A stretch of 64,000 nucleotides of DNA from Melanocharis versteri. Lineage: Eukaryota; Chordata; Aves; Passeriformes; Melanocharitidae. Below the pieces are notes generated by a model, which made no database searches, was not told where the DNA came from, and worked only from the letters and a program-made list of their open reading frames with translations. Each line of letters opens with the position of its first letter. Positions within the stretch are counted from its first letter, which is position 1. Shown here in pieces: positions 49,201 to 55,391 of this stretch. Made by a program: the position numbers and the translations under genes. The stretch covers positions 62,001-126,000 of the forward strand of contig VZTG01001555.1 in the NCBI GenBank assembly GCA_013397845.1, in the 5' to 3' direction.

Positions 49201-52200
49201 TTTCAGGATATGGAATTACTGGTTTCCATGGGGAGCGCTGCAAATCCGAATTAATAAATGGCTTGTGCTTAGGATATTCTATAAATGAAGTTGAAGAGAG
49301 TCCATCTGTGGCTGATGTAGAGTTATGAGTTTTGTGCAGATCATCCTGAAAACAAAATAAAGCTGTTATTCAGCACATTTGTTTTGTAGTCACAACAGCA
49401 AAAATAAGGAAAAGAAGGATTCTATCAGATGATGTGCAGAAGTACTGCTAGAGGAGACTTGTATCTCAAAAGCTGTACTTCTTTCTTTACAGCCTTAGGA
49501 TGTGTCATTTTTACATCCAACTCCCCCTCCACTAAAAACAGTATCAAACAGAAGAATGTCTTTCCCATACCAGTGTCTGATTCACACTTCTGTTTTCTAC
49601 TTACTTGTACTGTCTACTGCTTACTGGGAGAAGGCAATCCACAATCAGTTGGAGAACAACCACCTCCTTAATTACTGGTTACATTTACTGCAGGTGAGAT
49701 ACTGCACAAAGGTGGCCAAACCTGATAAGGCACACCCAGGACCGTGGTTCTACACCCCCTCATCTAACACAGGAGCTCACTGACTGCACATGGGGCACAG
49801 GACACTCTCTGCAGCTGGGAAGGTGAGGTGAGAGTCCCAATCCTTCTAATTCCACTCGCTTCAATTCATCTTCCTTATCTTTCCATTAGGAGATGGAATT
49901 TCACAAGACACATCCCGATGACTTTATGCTACACTTGATAAGTGGTACCAGCACAGGAAAACCAGCAGATCACAGCCAGGAAAGTACTCCTGCCTCTAAA
50001 CAGGAAAGTACTCTTAAATCACTTTCAGACTGTTCTGAAGAACGTGGCTATAGAGACCATGGATTTCCCAGCAGTCTGCACCAATTTTGCAAACATCTGC
50101 TGTGTTTTGGATGTTGCAGTGACCTGAAAGGACCACCTAGCTGGGAAGATGCTTTTCTAAATAAAGGAGACATGGCAGAATACAGTGTTTATGGTTTTGA
50201 CTCAAAAACTATCCACCTGGCCTGAGCTTCACAATTAGTATATAGAAATTAAATGAAATGCTTATTTTTAACTTCTCTCAACTGCACCCATCACTAAACA
50301 TTTCAGTGACAGAATGTGAAGGCAAGCTAAGAGAGATGGGCTGCAGGCAGATGCAAAGCTCCTACAGCTTCCCCCTTCATCAGTAAGTCAAATAAGCAAT
50401 TGCTGATCTTGGCAGGGTGTTTTTACGCTTTTGCAAATACCAATCTTTGGGAGCATATCATGACCTAAATTAAAATACAGAAAGTATTAAGTACCTCATA
50501 GCAAATTACACAACAGCCCAAAATGCATTATGAGGAGCCAAATATGGGGAAACAAAATAAGAAATTTTTTAAGTTATTTAAAGCCCATACACAGCTGATT
50601 TCCTCTTACAAACAAGTGATTCATTGTGGGCAAGAAAATTAACTACTCTGAGTGTATCAACCAGTGTTTCTAAGCAGAGTTTTATGACCACTTTTCAGTT
50701 TGCCTCTATAATATTCTCCTACACAACATAATGGCTTTTCTCAAAATAACTGCATTTGCACACACATTTGCTACCACAGAAAGTGAATTAAAACACTAAT
50801 CCCTAATTAGGAATATTTTAATAAAACTATTTTGAGCAGATGTTTTATGCATATACACACTGTTTTACATTCAGCAGCCTCTCAAGTCTAACCAGAACAC
50901 ATCTGATCGAAAGCCTGTTAGGTGCTAACATCAAAAATGCCATCAGCATTACAGGATATGGCATCGATGAGCACACAATACTAAGACCAAATGATGGAGT
51001 AAAAATGAACCAAGCAAAACACAGCACTTCTGCAGCAGGCAATACAGGAACAGCAGCAACAGAAGCCTCAGCAACCCAAACAGTAACTATCGATTCAAAT
51101 ATCAATATCCTGTCTGCTACTGCTTCAAACCAAAGGCATCCTATGAAACAGTCAAAAGAAAAAGGGGAATCACTTTGAAACCAAAGTGGGGCTGACAGCA
51201 TCACAACCCTTCTAGATGTCACTATCATCTTTTATGTCTTTACAGGTAAAGTCTCGTCTGAGAATTAAACATAACTACATAAAAACACCAAAGTAAAGGA
51301 ATTATGTTGTGTGTTTTCACTGACATCAGTAACATTTTTCTAGCCAACAACAGACAACTGAAAAAAAAAGCTGGTGTACTCAAAACCTTGGAGCACCAAA
51401 GTCACACAAAGTAAAGCAAGTTGAGGCTTTTGTCGAGTTACACATCTTCTAAATTCCACTTGGATGCAGGGAATTGGCACTAATTTGAATAGTCAGTAAT
51501 ACTAATTTGAATAGTGTAATAGTCAGTACAGATATCCAGTTCAAATAGATACTGAAAAAATTTGTGCTGGACTATCATATGTTATATAGGCACTGATTCT
51601 TTGTTTCAGTCTAAATAATAATTTGCTACAAGTATATTTTCCTTATCTATTTCTAAGCAAAAGAGTGGCTTATGTCCAGTTTCATAAATAGTGACTTTAA
51701 ATAATTCGACTGTTTATGAAACAGCATCAGGGAATTTCCCATCACAAAGCTCAAACATCACAGCAATTCTCTGCTCTTCTCCCCTATCTCTCAAGTCATT
51801 AAAAATCATTTAAATTTGTTCCTGCTCTTGGAAAGTCTCACAGGGAGTATCATGCTCCAATGCTCAGGAAAATTGTGAAACATGAAAAAATTCAGGGAAC
51901 TCTATATATTTGTTCTGAGCCTCAGCTAGGCCACATTTGCTAACCACAGCTCCTCTCTTTTACTGTATTCCCTGCAGTCTTTCCTTTCTTAAGCCGCACT
52001 AAAGCCTCAGAGTAGTAAATGAAGAAGCTTAACAGTCCCACAAGGAGCCGAGTGCACCCTATTACGTAACAGTGAGCTGAGCACGTTTTATCTCCACAGG
52101 TCTGAGAACACTGCCTTCCAAAATTCATGGCTTCCACCACTGCATATCAGCTGCCTACTCAAGCAGCAAAGGAGAATATTAAAAACACAGACCAGCGATA

Positions 52201-54896
52201 ACCTAACACATCACCAGCACACAGGGACCTCCCAAAGCTCTCAAAGGCTGAACACAGCAGGGGGAAAAAAAAGACACAAATTCACACAGAAAGTCTTCCA
52301 CTAAGAATCGGCAACTTGGGACTGAGGGACACTTTTCAAACCAACTTCTGTAGATATTAAAAATGACTCATCATAACATTGTTACTTCCCTGACACAGTA
52401 AACAGGTACAGCACACCATGAAAAACTATCCAGAGGGCTTTTAAACTCAGTGGTGTACCAGTCATTTCAGTAAGGAAAACGGAAAAAAAAAAATTTTTCT
52501 TGTTATCCTACCCAAATTACTAGATACGTAGACAATAAAAATAACAATGATTTACAAACAAACTGTAGCACTAAAGTGACAGAAGGACACAACACCTTTC
52601 AGGCAGTGACTGCATGAAGAAAGCATGAAGGCACAAAGTCAGCACCTTTGGTACTTGCACTCTGAATGGGTGCTACTGCAAGCTCTCATCTGGGTGCTCA
52701 CTAACGAGACAGAAAAAGAGAAAAAANTTTTGGTACTTGCACTCTGGTGCTGGAAAAAGGGATTAAATTAGAATGGGTGCTATTGCAAGCTCTCATCTGG
52801 GTGCTCACTAACAAGATAGAAAAAGAGAAAAAAAGATTGATACCTGGCAATGTTTTAAGTGACATAGTGTAGTCTTTGAACTTAGTTGTAACTTAGTTAC
52901 AAAAAAAAAAAAAAGCNTTGACACAGTGTAGTCTTTGAACTTAGTTAAAAAAAAAAGCAAACCCAGGAAAATTATGTAAGGAATGAGAAAAAAAACCCAA
53001 AATAACGAGATATTGAATGTACTAATTATAAAAGATCCAAGTACCCAGTTATTCAAACTTTCATAGTCATTTTGGAGGGACAATCTCAATCAGCAGCCTA
53101 CCCTCCCCCATTACTGCAGTACTAGGAAAGTGGGGAAGGAAGGACAGCCCCTATGACCCACAGGCCAAGTTGAGTGCTGGTTGTGCCTCCCTGATATAGA
53201 CTGAGTCAGGAGCACTCTACATTTCAATAACACCTCTAGTTAAAAGCAGACAAAGTTAACTTAGTTAAGCAATTACATCAAATGGGGAGGGAAAAATGTT
53301 GGCAAAATACAGTAATTTTTGTCAACTATCTGCCATAGAGTGCCAGATGTATTAAAAGCAACTACTTTCAAAGTTCAGAAAAATATAAAGTTAGGGTTTG
53401 ATTCTTTATTTGAACACATACAGAAAGTCTACAGTGGGCAACTTTTTTCCCCAAAACTTTTGTTTTGCTAACTAAATTGATTAAATAGCCTGTATTTACC
53501 TACTGAAGACTAAAACAAGTCCTCTGACATCCTTCTCTAGGCATCCTAGAAACAATTCCAGTCAGGAAAGAGATAGGAATCCTCAAATTCCTCTTGCTGG
53601 TCCAGGCATAAGTATGGGAGCACACTGCAGGGCAAGAGACACAAAGAGAGAGCCCCACGATGGGTGCTCACCATCCAGCCAGTGAGACCCCAAACCACGA
53701 ATCCCCACAAGAGTGATCTCGCACTCCGTGCGGACCATCGTGCTGCAGCCTTTCCACCACCTCTGCTCCTCCAAAGCACATGTAAGACACCTTTTCTTAC
53801 AAGAAAAAAAACAAAAACAAGGAAAAGCAACTAAAAAGACAGCTAACTTCAGAAAGCTACAAACATCACGCCAAAACTTCAGACAAGAACCCCAACTGGG
53901 AACCTGTCTGAGGTGTCAACCTGGTGGAGGCAGCCAGGCTCCGTCCACAGAGCTCAGCATAGTCTCCTTCCTCGTGTCACCTGTCACCAGCCGAGCCACG
54001 TGTCCCGCTGCTCCTCTACACTCAGCGCCCTGGGAGCAATGCGGACACGGAAATTCTGGTCCCCGGCGTGTAGGTGGTTACCTGTCCCAATCTGCCAGGC
54101 GCTCCCACACACGCCTAAGGGCACGGGTATCTACTAAAGCCAAACCTCAGCTTAAGGCGACGTTTCCATCCTACAAAGAGAAACAACGAGACGCGCAACC
54201 CACGGCCAGCCCTGCACCGGGAACTCTGGGCTTGCCGCGCTCGCCCGGCTGCCCCAGCGCCGCTCAGGCCGGGTTTGACTGAGCCCCGCCTGCCCGCCCG
54301 CGGAACAGGTGTTTCCACAGCCACGGCGCCAGGTTATTTCCGAGAAGAAACCGAATGCAACATTTTATTCCCATTCACTTGCAAACAGGATCTCCAGACA
54401 CCGGTATGGGGACAGCAAGAGGGCTGGTTTCACTGGCAGTCTGCCTACCTCTTTTTTTCCCCGTCGCTTTAGAAAACATGGGTGCATACATCATGGGTTT
54501 ATACATACATACATATACACACACACACACACACACATATATATACGCATATACAATTACATATACACACGCATACGCATTTACATATATACACACACAT
54601 AAATACATACATATATATACGCACGCATACGTATATACACATACACATATACACATACATAAATATATTATACTACACCTATATGCATGTGTGTATATAT
54701 ATATACACACATATATATACATCATTTAACAGACAAGCCAGCTTCCACAGCCTGCACGGCTCCCGGCCCGCAAGCCGCCAGCCCCGCACTGCCCCCCCGA
54801 GACCACAAGCCTCCCGCCCGTCCTGGCCTCACCGCGGGGCCGCCCTCCGAGCCTCACCGTGTGCTGATGGCCGGGCTCCGCCGCCGCCGTCGCCAT
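34055..54896 (-). CDS. CEP57: CEP57, centrosomal protein 57 (complete, 11 coding exons)
   Basis: Joined minus-strand exons in transcript order: 54896-54858, 49345-49189, 46081-45902, 45580-45459, 44578-44462, 41446-41369, 40220-40116, 39957-39877, 39532-39288, 35841-35697, 34291-34055. They total 1506 bases, 501 residues plus TGA, and phases agree at every junction; human CEP57 has 500 residues. Residues 1-65 form a low-complexity N-terminus with the conserved Y-P-E-S-N-S-R. Residues 66-260 are a long coiled coil (centrosome localisation and multimerisation). After a basic linker, residues 275-501 form the C-terminal microtubule-binding part, ending S-W-D-Y. Family knowledge: CEP57 sits in the pericentriolar material with CEP63 and CEP152, helps centriole duplication and spindle attachment, and its loss causes mosaic variegated aneuploidy. 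It faces FAM76B head to head across a CpG-rich promoter. Its tail faces the MTMR2 tail. The start at 54896 gives a length matching the family, but an in-frame ATG exists at 54974. Confidence 0.96.
34292..35696 (-). other. CEP57 intron 10, nothing recognised
   Basis: 1.4 kb, AT-rich, with no exon, repeat or long open frame that I can support. Confidence 0.7.
35697..35841 (-). CDS. CEP57: CEP57 exon 10 (residues 375-423), microtubule-binding part
   Basis: Acceptor GCTAG, donor GTGAGT. It completes the split Phe codon, then reads D-H-Q-Q-L-S-K-L-I-Q-E-A-P-T-V and L-E-A-L-V-G-K-M-E-A-K-A-D-Q-I-S-K-V-R. Confidence 0.95.
36243..36790 (+). repeat. LTR of an avian endogenous retrovirus
   Basis: About 548 bases running from TGTCC to AAGACA. 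It contains a TATA-like TATATAAA near 36506-36513, a T- and A-rich U5/R part with CTAAACTGTCCTTATTTC, and a primer-binding site immediately after it. The sequence has the look of LTRs common in bird genomes. It sits antisense in CEP57 intron 9. No matching 3' LTR was found in the window. Confidence 0.75.
36799..36816 (+). other. Primer-binding site, tRNA-Lys type
   Basis: TGGCACCCAACGTGGGCC follows the LTR end by eight bases. It resembles the complement of the tRNA-Lys(1,2) 3' end used by beta-like (ERVK) retroviruses, with one or a few changes. This fixes the element's orientation as +. Confidence 0.7.
36817..38010 (+). mobile_element. Degraded internal region of the same endogenous retrovirus
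   Basis: Sequence between the primer-binding site and the nested CR1. It is GC-richer than the surrounding intron and has open frames broken by stops. Near 37681-37701 a frame reads A-D-P-G-A-Q-C, which looks like a retroviral aspartic protease active site in which the usual Thr or Ser is Pro. Most of gag and pol is missing, so the copy is defective. The family assignment rests on the primer-binding site and this motif. Confidence 0.6.
38011..38690 (-). mobile_element. CR1 LINE 3' fragment nested in the retroviral remnant
   Basis: It begins on the + strand with the reverse-complement CR1 tail GATAGAATGATTTGGGTTGG and runs about 680 bases through the C-terminal coding region (minus strand R-L-R-F-N-T-R-K-K-F-F-T-V-R-V-V). 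It ends near CACCCCCAAGTCAC. Retrovirus-like sequence lies to its left and possibly to its right, so it probably inserted after the retrovirus. Confidence 0.88.
38700..38990 (+). mobile_element. Possible 3' internal remnant of the endogenous retrovirus
   Basis: It continues after the CR1 with + strand frames rich in Trp (for example W-W-L-T-G-T-F-G-K) and a purine tract AACAGGGGGGAGGGACGGG near 38931 that could be a polypurine tract. No 3' LTR follows. This is a low-confidence inference from composition and position. Confidence 0.35.
39288..39532 (-). CDS. CEP57: CEP57 exon 9 (residues 294-374), microtubule-binding part
   Basis: Acceptor TTTCAG. The donor GTGAGT after TTT leaves two bases of a Phe codon. 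It reads S-T-S-P-S-H-S-V-A-A-N-V-Q-H-V-L-H-L-M-K and ends E-E-L-S-E-V-L-L-T-L-Q-D-E-F-G-Q-M-S. Confidence 0.95.
39877..39957 (-). CDS. CEP57: CEP57 exon 8 (residues 267-293)
   Basis: 27 codons, phase 0, acceptor TTCCAG, donor GTGAGC. It carries the highly conserved Q-P-H-Y-R-L-C-L-G-D-V-P-F-V-A-G-K. Confidence 0.95.
40116..40220 (-). CDS. CEP57: CEP57 exon 7 (residues 232-266), basic linker
   Basis: 35 codons, phase 0, donor GTAAGA. It starts L-Q-T-G-L-E-T-N-R-L, identical to human, which is why I chose the TGTAG acceptor over the CAG six bases further in. The rest, including P-R-K-K-A-K-Q-P-E-K, is divergent but stays basic and may act as a nuclear localisation signal. Confidence 0.9.
40221..41368 (-). 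other. CEP57 intron 6, nothing recognised
   Basis: 1.1 kb, AT-rich, with a purine-rich A tract at about 41219-41238. No coding or repeat call can be supported. Confidence 0.7.
41369..41446 (-). CDS. CEP57: CEP57 exon 6 (residues 206-231), coiled coil end
   Basis: 26 codons, phase 0, acceptor ACTAG, donor GTAACC. It encodes K-K-M-K-E-L-E-Q-K-L-H-E-E-E-H-A-R-K-L and Q-E-K-A-A-E. Confidence 0.94.
41447..43339 (-). other. Left part of CEP57 intron 5, one unexplained open frame
   Basis: Mostly AT-rich intron. A 129-codon open frame on the + strand (42751-43140) overlaps the left edge of the LTR-like block. It resembles no protein I know and is discussed as a finding. Confidence 0.6.
43340..43811 (+). 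repeat. LTR-like block, probable old endogenous retrovirus LTR
   Basis: About 470 bases, GC-richer than its surroundings. It contains CATGGCAAGGCATTGGTAGC, GGAGTGAGAATATTTGAAAG and CAGAGATTCCCCTGCAGCCC, phrases I associate with a repeat common in bird genomes. It ends CCCACCACAACA, like the end of the LTR at 36.8 kb. No internal retroviral sequence adjoins it, so a solo LTR is most likely. The left edge is uncertain. The 146-codon minus-strand frame at 43325-43765 is a shadow of this block. Confidence 0.5.
44007..44146. repeat. Near-duplicate segment split by a single N (44064)
   Basis: 44007-44063 and 44069-44146 share CCAAATTCATACAAG and AGCGTGAAAAGCAAGT. They differ by one substitution and an indel of about 20 bases. 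A single N lies between them. This looks like an unresolved assembly overlap in CEP57 intron 5. Confidence 0.75.
44462..44578 (-). CDS. CEP57: CEP57 exon 5 (residues 167-205), coiled coil
   Basis: 39 codons, phase 0, acceptor TTCCAG, donor GTCTGT (non-consensus at +3). It reads G-S-L-E-R-D-R-L-L-D-Q-S-H-V-Q-S-K-L-E-K, then Y-S-R-L-N-T-M-Q-S-I-A-E. Confidence 0.94.
44579..45458 (-). other. CEP57 intron 4, nothing recognised
   Basis: 0.88 kb with A and T runs near 44834-44847 and 45140-45150. No element was recognised. Confidence 0.7.
45459..45580 (-). CDS. CEP57: CEP57 exon 4 (residues 126-166), coiled coil
   Basis: Acceptor TCTTCAG, donor GTGTGT. It completes the split Glu codon and reads L-S-S-Q-L-A-A-A-E-S-R-C-S-L-L-E-K-Q-L-D, ending L-L-E-K-Q, closely matching human. 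Confidence 0.95.
45637..45659 (+). repeat. (TTG)n microsatellite
   Basis: Seven tandem GTT/TTG units in CEP57 intron 3, between exons 3 and 4. Confidence 0.85.
45902..46081 (-). CDS. CEP57: CEP57 exon 3 (residues 66-125), coiled coil
   Basis: Acceptor TTGCAG. The donor CAAG|GTTCTT is weak after the GT. It encodes A-I-F-S-A-L-K-N-L-Q-E-K-I-H-R-L-E-L-E-R, the start of the centrosome-targeting coiled coil, and ends V-S-R-K-N-Q plus one base. Confidence 0.94.
46082..49188 (-). other. CEP57 intron 2, nothing but simple repeats
   Basis: 3.1 kb, AT-rich. An A/G-rich tract at about 47050-47098 is a simple repeat. No exon or mobile element was recognised. Confidence 0.7.
49189..49345 (-). CDS. CEP57: CEP57 exon 2 (residues 14-65)
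   Basis: Acceptor TTTTCAG, donor GTAATA. The exon reads D-D-L-H-K-T-H-N-S, then the conserved K-P-F-I-N-S-D-L-Q-R-S-P and Y-P-E-S-N-S-R, ending with one base of a split Ala codon. The first half is poorly conserved against human; the second half is nearly identical. Confidence 0.94.
49346..52640 (-). other. CEP57 intron 1, distal part, no recognised gene
   Basis: Intron sequence containing several 100-130 codon open frames (49893-50225 +, 50840-51178 +, 50845-51228 -). None matches a protein I know, and none has an obvious splice partner. Confidence 0.6.
52648..52834. repeat. Near-duplicate segment split by a single N (52727)
   Basis: 52648-52726 and 52728-52834 both carry TTTGGTACTTGCACTCTG and GCAAGCTCTCATCTGGGTGC, then an A/G-rich tail. 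The second copy has roughly 28 extra bases. The N lies exactly between them. Confidence 0.75.
52861..52958. repeat. Near-duplicate segment split by a single N (52917)
   Basis: AGTGTAGTCTTTGAACTTAG occurs on both sides of the N, each copy ending in an A run plus GC. The left copy has an extra TAACTTAGTTAC. This is the third such join in the window. Confidence 0.75.
53000..54500 (-). other. CEP57 intron 1, proximal part, no recognised gene
   Basis: Composition rises in GC towards the promoter. A 189-codon + strand frame (53713-54282) runs here on low-complexity GC-rich sequence. I do not regard it as coding. Confidence 0.6.
54501..54722. repeat. Compound (CA)n/(TA)n microsatellite
   Basis: About 220 bases of alternating TA, CA and ATAC units, including a pure CA run at about 54516-54536. 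It lies about 135 bases downstream of CEP57 exon 1. The open frames it produces on both strands are simple-repeat artefacts. Confidence 0.95.
54858..54896 (-). CDS. CEP57: CEP57 exon 1 (residues 1-13)
   Basis: ATG at 54896 with G at -3 and +4. It encodes M-A-T-A-A-A-E-P-G-H-Q-H-T and the donor is GTGAGG. It is an Ala-rich start like human M-A-A-A-S-V-S. It lies in the CpG-rich promoter block. Confidence 0.85.
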
Positions 54897-55134
54897 GTCG
54901 GCCGTAAGCGAGTCCGCGCTAGGCCATGTCCCTTTAAGGCACGGCACCCGCGCGGCGGCTCGCTTGACTGCCATCCCGGGCTGCCAACGAGAAGGGAGGA
55001 TGGGGTGCAGATCCCGCCCCGTCTCCCCGTCGGGACTGAGTGACTCGGCGAAAGCGCAATAAGAGCGGAGCGAGGGCGCCGCTCAGCCAATCGAGGGGGG
55101 CGGGCCGCGGGCGGCGGGCGGGCCCCTGCGGGCG

Positions 55135-55252
55135 NNNNNNNNNNNNNNNNNNNNNNNNNNNNNNNNNNNNNNNNNNNNNNNNNNNNNNNNNNNNNNNNNN
55201 NNNNNNNNNNNNNNNNNNNNNNNNNNNNNNNNNNNNNNNNNNNNNNNNNNNN
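55135..55252. other. Assembly gap (118 Ns) in the GC-rich promoter
   Basis: Run of Ns flanked by sequence of extreme GC content. FAM76B coding exon 1 is absent on either side, so it must be in here. The written gap length may not be the true length. Confidence 0.97.
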
Positions 55253-55326
55253 GGGGCGGCGGGCGGGGGCGGAGCGGAGCGCGGGCCGGGGCTCGGCCGG
55301 GCGGTAACGCGGCGCTTCCCCCGCAG

Positions 55327-55391
55327 GAGTGCCGCATCGCCCACCCCATCGTGAAGTGCACCTACTGCCGCTCCGAGTTCCAGCAGGAGAG
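55327..55391 (+). CDS. FAM76B: FAM76B exon 2
   Basis: Acceptor CCGCAG, donor GTACGG. It reads E-C-R-I-A-H-P-I-V-K-C-T-Y-C-R-S-E-F-Q-Q and ends in a split Ser codon. High GC content from the promoter CpG island continues through it. Confidence 0.94.

Noticed and set aside
53713..54282. 189-codon + strand open frame
   Set aside because: GC-rich, Pro/Ser/Arg-rich low-complexity composition near a CpG island; no domain and no conservation evidence.
54355..54907. Tyr/Thr/His/Ile-repeat open frames on both strands
   Set aside because: They are translations of the CA/TA microsatellite.
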